DNA of 64,000 nt, from contig NZ_JAEKEZ010000031.1 of assembly GCF_016650815.1 (NCBI RefSeq), positions 1 through 64,000 on the forward strand, written 5' to 3'. The notes under the pieces are model-generated. The model was given only the letters and a program-made list of their open reading frames with translations. It was not told the origin of the DNA and did not search any database. How positions within the stretch are numbered: the stretch's first letter is position 1; each line of letters begins with the position of its first letter. Positions 44,233-52,590 of the stretch are shown here, piece after piece. This stretch comes from Pseudomonas sp. TH31 (GTDB lineage: Bacteria; Pseudomonadota; Gammaproteobacteria; Pseudomonadales; Pseudomonadaceae). Position numbers and translations under genes: made by a program.

Positions 44233-44907
44233 CGCTTCAGGCTGGTATTCAGGCGACTGCGAGGCCTTGGCGTGCACCGCGCAGGTGGTCGGATGCTCAA
44301 CCAGCGAGACAAAGCTGCGGCTGTCGGCGTCCAGCGCATCGATCGAACCGGTCTCGATGTCGTACACCCAGCCGTGCAGGCTCAACTGACCTTTTTCCTG
44401 GGCCAGACGCACGCTCGGGTGGGTCTGGATGTTGGCGAGCTGGGCGATCACGTTCTCGCGCACCATCGAACTGACCTTGGCCGCTTCATTGGCGTGAGGG
44501 CGCGACTCGTTGATGACCTTTGCCGATTCGGCGTGTTGCAACCAGCCGCTGACGGCGGGCAAGTGGTCCATGCATTTGCACTTGGCGACGGCGGTCATGG
44601 CGCCGCAATCCGAATGGCCGCAGATCACGATGTCGGTGACGCCGAGCACGGCGACCGCGTATTCAACCGTGGCCGACACACCCCCCGGATGCGGGCTGTA
44701 GGACGGCACGATGTTGCCGGCGTTGCGGATCACAAACAGTTCGCCGGGTTCTTGCTGGGTCAGCAGTTCAGGCACTACGCGGCTGTCGGAACAGGTGATG
44801 AACAAGGTGCCGGGGTGCTGGGTGGTGGCCAGGTGTTTGAACAAGTCAGTGCGTTGTGGAAAGGCTTCGTTCTGGAACTTCAAAAAACCGTCGATGAGCG
44901 CTTTCAT
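44227..44907 (-). CDS. cynT: Beta-class carbonic anhydrase
   Basis: 226 residues. The zinc ligands are in FITCSDSRV and VICGHSDCGAM; RNAGNIVPSYSPHPGGVSAT is the conserved block between. It interconverts CO2 and bicarbonate. In the cyn system CynT replaces the bicarbonate that cyanase uses. It lies in the same orientation as cynS and is likely part of the cynR-controlled cluster; the gene converges on the MocR gene, their ends overlapping by six bases. Confidence 0.94.
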   Translation of the reverse strand: MKALIDGFLKFQNEAFPQRTDLFKHLATTQHPGTLFITCSDSRVVPELLTQQEPGELFVIRNAGNIVPSYSPHPGGVSATVEYAVAVLGVTDIVICGHSDCGAMTAVAKCKCMDHLPAVSGWLQHAESAKVINESRPHANEAAKVSSMVRENVIAQLANIQTHPSVRLAQEKGQLSLHGWVYDIETGSIDALDADSRSFVSLVEHPTTCAVHAKASQSPEYQPEAL

Positions 44908-44941
44908 GCTTGCTTCCTCAAAAGTGATAAACCGTGGCGAC

Positions 44942-45178
44942 TCAGTTCGAGCAACCGGTACCGAATTCGCTGTATTGCAAAATATGCGTGACGCCTTTGG
45001 AGTCGAGGTAGGTCATCTCCACCGGTGCCGGGCCGCAGACATCGGCGACCGGGGTGATGTTGACGACCCGGGCGATGTCCAGGTCCATGCCGTACTGGTA
45101 GGCAACGGCACCGTCCTGGGCGTGAGCCTGGGCTGCCAGGCCGGCGATCAGCGACAGGGCGAAAAGAATTTTTTTCAT
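44942..45178 (-). CDS. DUF2790-family small periplasmic protein
   Basis: 78 residues with a Sec signal (KKILFALSLIAGLAAQAHAQ). The mature part, YQYGMDLDIARVVNITPVAD, CGPAPVEMTYLDSKGVTHIL and QYSEFGTGC, is the DUF2790 domain with two cysteines that could pair. Function unknown. It sits between cynS and cynT on the same strand, which is unusual for a cyn operon. Confidence 0.88.
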   Translation of the reverse strand: MKKILFALSLIAGLAAQAHAQDGAVAYQYGMDLDIARVVNITPVADVCGPAPVEMTYLDSKGVTHILQYSEFGTGCSN

Positions 45179-45259
45179 GGGGCATCCTCCAGATGATGTT
45201 GGTGAATGAACTGTATTTGGGGTGGTTGGCCCACACGCTGAGTGCGGGCCGGTACTGAT

Positions 45260-45727
45260 TTAGAAAGGACGCAGTGGCAGGAACTTGCCGTCCAGGGTGA
45301 TCACGGCGCGGGAGCCGCCTTCCGGATCTTCGACTTTCTTCATGTCGAGCTTGAAGTTGATCGCGCTGATGATGCCGTCGCCGAATTGCTCATGAACCAG
45401 GGCTTTCAACGTAGTGCCGTAGATCTGGATCATTTCGTGGAAACGGTAAATTGTCGGGTCGGTCGGCACACCCGACAGGCTGCCGCGCAGCGGGATGATT
45501 TGCAGACGGGCGATGCTGTCAGCGTCCAGGTCCAGCTTCTCGCCGACCACTTTGGCGGCGGCTTCCGGCAGCGGGTGCTGGCCGAGCAGGGCGGCGGTGA
45601 CGTAAGCCAGGCCGAGGCCGGTGCCGTCAGTCAGGTCCTGCCAGGACAGGTTTTTGCGGGCCTTGGCATCAAGGATCGAAGTGGTCAGGGCCAGACTCTG
45701 GTCGTTGTAAGCGTGGGACTGTTGCAT
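45260..45727 (-). CDS. cynS: Cyanase (cyanate hydratase)
   Basis: 155 residues, the normal length. The enzyme turns cyanate plus bicarbonate into ammonia and CO2. The catalytic Arg, Glu and Ser are visible in IYRFHEMIQIYG and GIISAINFKLDM. The N-terminal helical domain reads LTTSILDAKARKNLSWQDLT. Divergent from the LysR gene at 45860. The start is the ATG just after AGGAGT. Confidence 0.96.
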   Translation of the reverse strand: MQQSHAYNDQSLALTTSILDAKARKNLSWQDLTDGTGLGLAYVTAALLGQHPLPEAAAKVVGEKLDLDADSIARLQIIPLRGSLSGVPTDPTIYRFHEMIQIYGTTLKALVHEQFGDGIISAINFKLDMKKVEDPEGGSRAVITLDGKFLPLRPF

Positions 45728-45859
45728 GGTGTGACTCCTATCGGGTTGAGCTATCGGGTGGTTGCTGTGTGTGGAGCAATCTTCTGCCGATTTACTCATA
45801 GCGTCCAAGATCGATATACAATGTTGCGCATAAGCACAGCCTATAGATGGAATGTCCCC
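45728..45859. promoter_or_regulatory. cynS-cynR divergent promoter region
   Basis: 132 bases between the divergent starts. The AT-rich stretch CGATATACAATGTTGCGCAT with CATAAGCACAGCCTATAG near the cynR start contains several T-N11-A spacings of the kind LysR proteins bind. No single site can be fixed by eye. Confidence 0.45.
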
Positions 45860-46740
45860 ATGCTGCTCCGACATCTGCGTTACTTGATCGCGGTCGCCGA
45901 TAACGGCGGCTTCACCCGCGCAGCCGAAGCGCTGCATGTTTCTCAGCCAACCCTGTCCCAGCAAATCCGCCAACTGGAAGAAACCCTGGGCGTGACCTTG
46001 TTCGACCGCACCTCGCGCACGGTCAAACCCACCGATGCGGGCGCGGCCTACATCGAATGCGCGCGGCGGGTGCTGGTGGAACTGGAGGCGGGCAAGCGTG
46101 CGCTGCATGACGTCAAGGACTTGTCTCGCGGCACCTTGCGCCTGGCCATGACGCCGACGTTCATGGCGTACCTGGTGGGGCCGTTGGTGCGCGATTACAC
46201 AGCACGATTCCCAAACATCCACCTGGAGATTTTCGAGCTGTCCATGGACGGCATCGAGGCCGGGCTGGCGGACGACTCACTGGATATCGCCATTGCCTTT
46301 ACGCCAGTCAGAAGCCCCGAGATCGAGTGCATCCCGGCGTTTATAGAGACGTTGGGGATTGTGGTCGGGCGTGATCATCCGTTGTTTGAAAGCCAGGGCG
46401 CGCTGGCGCCGAGCGAGGTGGCGCAACTGGAGTTCGCGTTGCTGGCGCCGGAGTTCATTACCCGATCGTCCATCGACGAATACTTCCGCCAGCAAAGCAT
46501 CACGCCCAAAGTGGTGATCGAGGTGAATTCGGTGAGCACCTTGCTGGAGGTGATTCGCCATACGGCGGTCGCGACTATTTTGCCTGAGGCGATTGCCACC
46601 GAGGATCGAGCGTTGCGCAAGATTCCGCTGCAGGGTGAAGCGCCGCAGCGGGGGCGGCGTTGTTGCGTCGTCGCAATAATTACCACAGTGCTGCGGCGCT
46701 GGCGTTTGTTGAGCGGGTGCTGGGAACAGCGCTTTCCTGA
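45860..46740 (+). CDS. cynR: LysR-family regulator CynR-like, 3' frameshift
   Basis: 293 residues when corrected. The N-terminal helix-turn-helix is LLRHLRYLIAVADNGGFTRA with ALHVSQPTLSQQIRQLEETL. The ligand domain contains LDIAIAFTPVRSPEIECIPA. Near the end the frame slips at the G-run 46650-46654 (five G, six expected); the corrected tail is AALLRRRNNYHSAAALAFVE and ends at 46740, whereas the written frame runs on into a REP element. It is divergent from cynS and should activate the cyn genes when cyanate is present. Confidence 0.9.
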
Positions 46741-46755
46741 TCACCACAAATCCAA

Positions 46756-46846
46756 TGTGGGAGCGGGCTTGCTCGCGAAAGCGGTGGGTCAGTCGACAAT
46801 GATGTTGAAGTTGATGGCCCCTTCGCGAGCAAGCCCGCTCCCACAG
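46756..46846. repeat. Paired REP element (type 1)
   Basis: Inverted TGTGGGAGCGGGCTTGCTCG cores downstream of the cynR-like gene, same family as at 724. Confidence 0.9.
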
Positions 46847-46888
46847 GGATTCAGGGTGTCTATTGGTCTTGTGTGAAAACCCAGGCAT

Positions 46889-46927
46889 AAAAAAGGGCCT
46901 GCTCCTTGATGGGAGCAGGCCCTTTTT
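46889..46927. terminator. Strong bidirectional Rho-independent terminator
   Basis: Perfect stem GGGCCTGCTCC / GGAGCAGGCCC, flanked by A-run before and TTTTT after, so it works on both strands. It separates cynR from the convergent small gene that ends at 46937. Confidence 0.92.
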
Positions 46928-46936
46928 CAATCTTGC

Positions 46937-47266
46937 TCAGTAGAACCGATCAATCACCTGAACTTCGTTCTGGTTCTGCATCGAGGCCCACGCCTGTTTC
47001 AGCGTTTGCAGAACATTACCGATGAAGTCCCTGTCAGCGGCGGCTTTCTTGCCGACATAACCCTGGCCGCGACGGTACATCTTCAGTCGGGCCAGCAAGT
47101 CCTGGTTGTTCTGGTCGAACTCTGCTTCGTGAGCATGGGGCGACAGGCTGTCCATGTGCACCTGGCCCGACTTGCTGATCCACAGGATATGGCTGTCGTG
47201 GCTGTCTTTCTGCGCAGCGAACATACGAGCCAGTTCATCGATAGTAGGTTGATTGTTCAGATTCAT
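46937..47266 (-). CDS. Protein of unknown function, 109 residues
   Basis: No signal or membrane segment. Mixed sequence with LNNQPTIDELARMFAAQKDS, HILWISKSGQVHMDSLSPHA and a basic helical tail (RLKMYRRGQGYVGKKAAADR). I do not recognise a family. The ATG at 47264-47266 follows AAGGGG and the gene ends in a strong terminator, which supports it being real; two ATGs further upstream are less likely. Confidence 0.75.
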   Translation of the reverse strand: MNLNNQPTIDELARMFAAQKDSHDSHILWISKSGQVHMDSLSPHAHEAEFDQNNQDLLARLKMYRRGQGYVGKKAAADRDFIGNVLQTLKQAWASMQNQNEVQVIDRFY

Positions 47267-47486
47267 AGTAAGCCCCTTGACCATTTGGTGATCTTTCAAA
47301 GTTGATTCGCTAATACAGGTAGCCCATCGGTTAGTTGATCCCTGGCACCGAAACCAGGACGTCAGCGGTCAGCCGTCAAATTGACGGGGTCTCGCGTCTG
47401 TTGCATGTAGTCGTGTTGAATAACTGCTACGCAATAGCGTCACAACGAAGAGAAGCGGCGAAAACCTGGAGGCCAATGCCGACGTT
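47267..47486. other. Intergenic stretch with small palindromes
   Basis: Should contain the promoter of the minus-strand gene ending at 46937. Two small inverted repeats are seen: CCTGG/CCAGG at about 47341-47357 and CCGTCAA/TTGACGG around one base at 47373-47387, a possible operator. No gene was found. Confidence 0.4.
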
Positions 47487-47729
47487 TCAGGGTCGGCCAC
47501 AAGCTTCATGAGAACGTTTCGCCAGCGTTTCTCGTCCTTGTACTGGACGTTCGGGCCAGGTCAGCTTCTTCAATCTGCCTTGTGGGCAGCGTGTATCCGG
47601 GAAAAACAGCTCGGCGGTCAGACGAGCTTGCTCAAACATGTTGCCTGTTCTCCCGATCGGGGAGACGTCTGCATCATGCAAGGGCAAATCGACGGCGTCA
47701 ACGGTTATGTAGTGATTATTTTTAGTCAC
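47487..47729 (-). CDS. Possible small protein, 80 residues
   Basis: Open frame starting at a GTG inside the inverted repeat at 47706. The product begins TKNNHYITVDAVDLPLHDAD and has no recognised domain, no signal and no ribosome binding site of note. The base composition is more AT-rich at the start than its neighbours. It may be spurious. Confidence 0.25.
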   Translation of the reverse strand: MTKNNHYITVDAVDLPLHDADVSPIGRTGNMFEQARLTAELFFPDTRCPQGRLKKLTWPERPVQGRETLAKRSHEACGRP

Positions 47730-47735
47730 TACATA
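47706..47735. repeat. Perfect AT-rich inverted repeat
   Basis: Ten-base perfect arms, TATGTAGTGA and TCACTACATA, around TTATTTTTAG. It lies 25 bases after the end of the GNAT gene. It could be an operator or a weak terminator. Confidence 0.6.
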
Positions 47736-47759
47736 TTGTCGGACAAAGTGGTTTTGGCA

Positions 47760-48278
47760 TTAGGAAAGGGTGTCTGGAGCCCGGCGGTTGGGCGTTTCGA
47801 AGCGGTAGAACGTGCAGGGATAGCCGTCTACCGTCTGTTGATGCGTTGTGAGATTTTCCTGCGCAAGGGCCGGGATCACCTTTGCCCAAAACAGCCGTGC
47901 AGGCTGGTTCGCATCGATGTGGAAAATTTGCCATTGACCGGGGAGCCGGCTCAAGAGGGTGGATGCGACAAACTTCGCGACGCCTTGGCCACGAAAGCGT
48001 CGGCTGACAAAAAAGTAGCCAATGTTGAACTCGGCACCGGGCACGTGGGTTTCATTATCCACGGTCACAAATCCGGCCAGCTCTCCATCGACTTTGATCA
48101 AAAACGGCCGCGTCGCCGGTTTTCGCCAGTAATCCAGCTTCGGCTGAATGTTGAACAAACCCTGGTCGCCAAGCTTCAGCGGCAGCCACTCGCTGAAGTC
48201 GTACATGTAGAACTGCATCAGGTTTTCAATCGTCTCCAGTTCGTCGCGTTGCGCGGCGTGAAGTTCTATGAGAGGCAT
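47760..48278 (-). CDS. GNAT-family N-acetyltransferase
   Basis: 172 residues. The N-terminal block is IENLMQFYMYDFSEWLPLKL, acetyl-CoA motif A is IGYFFVSRRFRGQGVAKFVA and the end is FHIDANQPARLFWAKVIPAL. The acceptor is unknown. The ATG at 48276-48278 is used because the open frame upstream runs into the type 3 repeat. Confidence 0.88.
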   Translation of the reverse strand: MPLIELHAAQRDELETIENLMQFYMYDFSEWLPLKLGDQGLFNIQPKLDYWRKPATRPFLIKVDGELAGFVTVDNETHVPGAEFNIGYFFVSRRFRGQGVAKFVASTLLSRLPGQWQIFHIDANQPARLFWAKVIPALAQENLTTHQQTVDGYPCTFYRFETPNRRAPDTLS

Positions 48279-48309
48279 GGCGCAAGCGCTCGGTCCAGGC
48301 ACGTTCTTT

Positions 48310-48440
48310 GTAGCAGCTGGCGAAGCCTGCGTTCGGCTGCGAAGCAGTCGTAAAACCTGAGGGCGAGTTCTGCCTGACACACTGCGGTGTCTGATTTCAC
48401 GACTGCTTCGCAGCCGAACGCAGGCTTCGCCAGCTGCTAC
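48310..48440. repeat. Long inverted repeat (type 3)
   Basis: Arms GTAGCAGCTGGCGAAGCCTG...GGCTGCGAAGCAGTCG and complement, near-identical to the copy at 27638. Confidence 0.9.
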
Positions 48441-48513
48441 AGATCGCGTTATAGCTATGAGGCATGGCATGGCTCCTGATGTCGCGGGCCGTCCCTGGAC
48501 CGCACAAGTTCAC

Positions 48514-49143
48514 TCAGTGGGGCGCGAAGTCGTACTTGCCACCCTTTTTCAAGGCGGTGATGTAGGCCGGGCGCGCCTGGAAGCGCTCGATCCAGGCCGC
48601 TACATGAGGGTAGTCGCGCAGCTTGCCCTGGGCCCTGGCGATTTCGCCGATGAAACTCATCTGGATGTCGGCGGCGCTGAATTCATCACCCAGCAGGTAA
48701 TCGGACTGGCTCAGGGCGGTGTCGAGGTAGCTCAGGTAGTTGGCCACTTCCGAATTGATCCGCGGATGCAATGGTGCACCGGCCTCACCCAGCTTGCCGA
48801 CATACAGATTCAGCATCAGCGGCAGCATCGCCGAGCCTTCGGCGAAGTGCAGCCATTGCACGTATTGATCGTAGGCGGCGATGGATGGATCAGGTTGCAG
48901 GCGACCCTGGCCGTGACGGCGAATCAGGTAGTCGATGATCGCGGCGGACTCGATCAGCTTCTGCGAGCCATCCTCGATTACCGGCGATTTGCCCAAGGCA
49001 TTGATCGCTTTCAACTCTGGCGGCGCGAGGTTGGTTTTCGGGTCGCGCTGGTAGAGCTTCAGTTCGTAGGGGATCGCCAGTTCTTCCAGCAGCCAGAGGA
49101 TGCGCTGGGAGCGGGAGTTGTTCAGGTGGTGGACGATGATCAT
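48514..49143 (-). CDS. Glutathione S-transferase
   Basis: 209 residues. The N-terminal thioredoxin fold has VHHLNNSRSQRILWLLEELA with the Ser/Asn catalytic region and ALGKSPVIEDGSQKLIESAA with the cis-Pro and the glutathione gamma-glutamyl contact (ESAA). The C-terminal helical domain contains LLGDEFSAADIQMSFI, the usual N-capping box. It conjugates or reduces unknown electrophiles. Stands alone. Confidence 0.93.
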   Translation of the reverse strand: MIIVHHLNNSRSQRILWLLEELAIPYELKLYQRDPKTNLAPPELKAINALGKSPVIEDGSQKLIESAAIIDYLIRRHGQGRLQPDPSIAAYDQYVQWLHFAEGSAMLPLMLNLYVGKLGEAGAPLHPRINSEVANYLSYLDTALSQSDYLLGDEFSAADIQMSFIGEIARAQGKLRDYPHVAAWIERFQARPAYITALKKGGKYDFAPH

Positions 49144-49221
49144 GGTCGGTGCCTTTTCAGAAAGTAGGGCGATCGCCGGGTTTGAGCAACACTAGACCAT
49201 CCGTGGCTTGTCGAAGTGCCC

Positions 49222-51157
49222 TCAGGCTTTGTTCGCCGGTTTGGCGGCGCGTTTGGCAGCGGTTGCAGGCTTGCGCGTGGTGGTCTTGCGTTTCTTCTTC
49301 CAGGGCGTTGCGCCGCTACCGGCGGGGCTGGCCGGGCCGCTGATGGTCAGGCTCAAGCCGGCGCAGCGAGCGACCTGCTTGCTCATCCAGGCTGCCTGCT
49401 TGGTGACGAATGTTTCCAGACTCATTTCACCACTTTGCACCATGTCCAGCGCCTGTTCCCAGATCGCGGTGGTGCCAGGGTCGGCGATGGCCCGCGGCAC
49501 GGCGTCGATCAGGCTGAACGCGGCCGGCGTTGCGGCCAGGGCCTTGCCGTTCTTCACCAGATAACCCCGGTCGAGCAGGCCCTGGATGATCGAGGCGCGG
49601 GTCGCTTCGGTGCCGATCCCGGTGGTGTCCTTGAGTTTTTGCTTGAGCAGCGGGTCTTCCACCAGTTTAGCGACGTTTTTCATTGCCTTGATCAAGTCGC
49701 CCTCGGTGAACGGCTTGGGCGGTTGGGTCCAGAGGTCCTTGAGCTTGACTTCGGCCACCGCGCAATCGCGCCCTTCGGCCAGGACCGGCAGGGTTTGTGG
49801 CGCGGGTGCCTCACGGCCCTTGGCCGGGGCGAGGGCCTCGGGCAGGGCACGCTTCCAGCCAGGTTCGACGATCTGCTTGCCCACGGCGCGCAGGGCTTCG
49901 CCAGCACAGTCGAAGTCGGCCTGGGTGCGGTCGTATTCATGATTGGGCAGGAACTGCGCCAGATAACGCGCGCGGATCAGCGTGTAAACCGCCCGTTGCT
50001 TGCCTGCCAGCCGCTCAAGGTTCTTCGCCGCGGCTGTGGGGATGATGCCGTGGTGAGCGCTGACCTTGGCATCGTTCCAGGCCCGGGAGCGTCGCTGAGG
50101 CTCCAGATGCTCGTTCAAGGCGTTCAGGCGTGCAAGCGGGCGAGAATGTCCGGCGCTTCGCTGTGCTGGCTCAGGGGCAGGTAGCCGCAGTCACTGCGCG
50201 GGTAGGTGATGACTTTGTGGGTTTCGTAGAGCGCCTGGGCGATATCGAGGGTTTCCTGGGCGCCGAGGCCGAGTTTTTTCGAGCAGACTTCCTGCAAGGT
50301 GCCCAGATCGAACGGCAACGGAGCGATTTCGCGCATGCGTTCGGTCCGCAGCTTGATCACCCGGGCGCTTGACGCGTTGCCCATCGCCGCTGCCGCTTGC
50401 TGCGCCAGAGCCTGATTCAGGCAGCGATCCTGATCGTCGCAAACGTCTGCTGCTGCGCGCCATTGCGCGGTGAACGCGGTGCCTTCGTGCAGCAGTTGCA
50501 CGTCGATGGCCCAATAGGCGACAGGGATAAAATCGGCAATGCTGCGATCCCGATCCACCACCAGCCGCAAGGTCGGGGTTTGCACTCGACCGACCGGCAG
50601 CACGCCTTGATAACCGGACTGCCGCCCCAGCAACGTGAACAGTCGACTCATGTTCATCCCGATCAGCCAGTCGGCCCGGAGCGGCCCAGCGCCGAGTGGT
50701 AGAGGCTGAAGGTCTCGACCCCCGGCTTGAGCGCCGCCAGGGCCTTGCGGATCGACGCATCGTCCAGCGCCGACAGCCAAAGCCGCCGGATCGGTCCGCG
50801 ATAGCGGCAATGCTCCACCAGTTCCCGGGCGATCATCTCGCCTTCACGGTCGGCATCCGTGGCGATCACCAGTTCAGTAGCCTCGCCAAGCAAGCGTTTG
50901 ACCGCCTTGTACTGGCTGGCGGTACGCGGCTTGACGGTCATCTTCCATTTGTCGGGGATGATCGGCAGGTCCGCCAGCACCCAGCGCTTGTAACGCGGGT
51001 CATAGGCATCCGGCGGCGCGGTTTCCAGCAGATGGCCGATGCACCAGGTCACCGTGACGTTCGTTCCCAGCCAGCAACCGTCGCCCCGGCGCCTGGCGCC
51101 GAGCACTGCTGCAATGTCTTTGGCCTGGGAAGGTTTTTCACAGAGGTACAGCTGCAT
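49222..51157 (-). pseudogene. topB: DNA topoisomerase III, two frameshifts (probably intact)
   Basis: A type IA topoisomerase that decatenates DNA. QLYLCEKPSQAKDIAAVLGA carries the catalytic Glu, the Toprim acids are in VIATDADREGEMIA, and the active-site Tyr is in VITYPRSDCGYLP. The C-terminus is a basic Lys/Thr/Ala tail (KKKRKTTTRKPATAAKRAAK). Lost bases at 50675-50679 (CCC/GG where CCC/GGG is expected) and 50127-50128 split it in three; restored length is about 645 residues. The ATG at 51155-51157 is used. An SOS-like box lies upstream. Confidence 0.92.
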
Positions 51158-51219
51158 AACCACCATCGTTCAGGTCGGTTTGAAGAAGGTGGACAGCATG
51201 CGCAGGGATTGCGATTGGA

Positions 51220-51257
51220 GCAACCTTTATCTGTATGGATATACAGATAAAGGTTGC
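51220..51257. promoter_or_regulatory. 38-base palindrome containing a near-consensus LexA (SOS) box
   Basis: Perfect 17-base arms GCAACCTTTATCTGTAT and ATACAGATAAAGGTTGC around GGAT. The centre, CTGTATGGATATACAG at 51231-51246, fits the CTGT-N8-ACAG LexA site. It lies 74-89 bases upstream of the topB start and after the convergent end of no other plus-strand gene, so topB is the obvious target. Confidence 0.6.
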
Positions 51258-51273
51258 CAATGATGACGAGACC

Positions 51274-51744
51274 TTAGACCGAGGCTTCCGAACCTGCGAG
51301 CGCTTTCCAGCCCGCCAGCGGCGTCAGGAAATGCAGCTCGAACCGGCGCTCGGTGAACGCCCAGCGGTCGCCGCGCCGTTCGAATCGATCGTGATACAGG
51401 CCACTGATCTGCACCTGTCCCATTTCGACATGAGTACACAGACAGTCCACCGCAACCCGCCCGGTGGCGGTTTCTCCGTCGATAGCGATTACGGCGTTGG
51501 CCATCCAGTGATGCATGTGGGGCATCGTCGCCCAGTTGCTGTGGGCCGATTCGATGATCGCGTCGACGCCTTGATAACTGCCGAACGCTGCACCCAGATC
51601 CAGGCGTGCGCCGTCGTGCCAGATACCTCGGAGCAGGTGTTCGTCGCGACCGTCAAAGGCCAGGGCGTATTCGGCGATCAGGCGTTCCAGGGCAACGCGG
51701 GTTTCAAGCAATTCAATGCGTGCAGCCAGGTCGTTATGACTCAT
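51274..51744 (-). CDS. NTF2/SnoaL-like protein
   Basis: 156 residues. ALERLIAEYALAFDGRDEHL with the usual IWHDGARLDLG, then HHWMANAVIAIDGETATGRV and HDRFERRGDRWAFTERRFEL, the strand pattern of the SnoaL_4 steroid isomerase or ring-dioxygenase-like fold. Likely the third gene of an operon with the SDR and the epimerase upstream (nine bases after the SDR stop). The substrate is unknown. Confidence 0.88.
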   Translation of the reverse strand: MSHNDLAARIELLETRVALERLIAEYALAFDGRDEHLLRGIWHDGARLDLGAAFGSYQGVDAIIESAHSNWATMPHMHHWMANAVIAIDGETATGRVAVDCLCTHVEMGQVQISGLYHDRFERRGDRWAFTERRFELHFLTPLAGWKALAGSEASV

Positions 51745-51753
51745 GAGAAAACC

Positions 51754-52590
51754 TCATTGGCAAGAAAGGTCGGTGGACAGGGACAGGTCGCGCCACTGGT
51801 TGAGTTCTGCCGCCACAAACAGCAATTTGTCGTCGACAACGTTCACGGCATCGGCACCCGCGACAAAACGCAGCGGTGGCCGGGGTAGGGCGGCCAATTC
51901 CACCACGACCTGCCCGAGCCGATCCGGATCACCGACTTGCTGATGATTGCGTGCTTCAAATACCGCCAATGTCTTCGCGCGCAGTTCGTCGTAGTCTTCC
52001 AGCGCCCGTGTGCCCAGTTTCAGCACACGACTGTCCAGAAACTCCGTTCGAAATGCCCCAGGCTCAAGCAGCGTGAGCTTGATCCCGAACGGCGCAATTT
52101 CCAGTGCCAGGGCTTCGGAAAAACCTTCGATGGCAAACTTGCTGGACGAGTACATCGACGCCCCCGGCACCCCTTTGAAACCGCCATTGGAAGACATGTT
52201 GAACACATGCCCGGAACGCTGCCGGCGCATCACCGGCAGCACCGCGCGAGTCACGTTGAAGGTGCCGAACACATTGGTCGCGAACTGGCGCTCGATGGCC
52301 TGGGGCTCGACCTCTTCGAAAGGCCCGAACTGGCCGTAACCGGCGTTGTTGACCAGCACGTCGATGTGCTCGAAGCGCTCGATCGCCGCTTCAACCACCG
52401 CTTCGGCCTGGGGGAAATCACGGATATCGAGGACGGCATTCAGCGCGCGGTCGCCATACAGGGTTTCCAGGCGCGACAGGTCAAGATCCGTTGCGATGAC
52501 CGCGTCGCCGTTGGCCAGCGCTGCCTTGGCGATGCCTGCGCCCAAGCCGCTGGCGGCGCCGGTAATCAGCCATACACGTTGCCCGTTCAT
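51754..52590 (-). CDS. Short-chain dehydrogenase/reductase
   Basis: 278 residues, classical SDR. Cofactor loop LITGAASGLGAGIA, LVNNAGYGQFGPFEEV, catalytic Ser in FNMSSNGG and YSSSKFAIEG with Tyr and Lys. An Asp after the second strand (ATDLDLSRLE) suggests NAD+ preference. The start overlaps the stop of the epimerase gene, so the two are coupled. Confidence 0.92.
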   Translation of the reverse strand: MNGQRVWLITGAASGLGAGIAKAALANGDAVIATDLDLSRLETLYGDRALNAVLDIRDFPQAEAVVEAAIERFEHIDVLVNNAGYGQFGPFEEVEPQAIERQFATNVFGTFNVTRAVLPVMRRQRSGHVFNMSSNGGFKGVPGASMYSSSKFAIEGFSEALALEIAPFGIKLTLLEPGAFRTEFLDSRVLKLGTRALEDYDELRAKTLAVFEARNHQQVGDPDRLGQVVVELAALPRPPLRFVAGADAVNVVDDKLLFVAAELNQWRDLSLSTDLSCQ

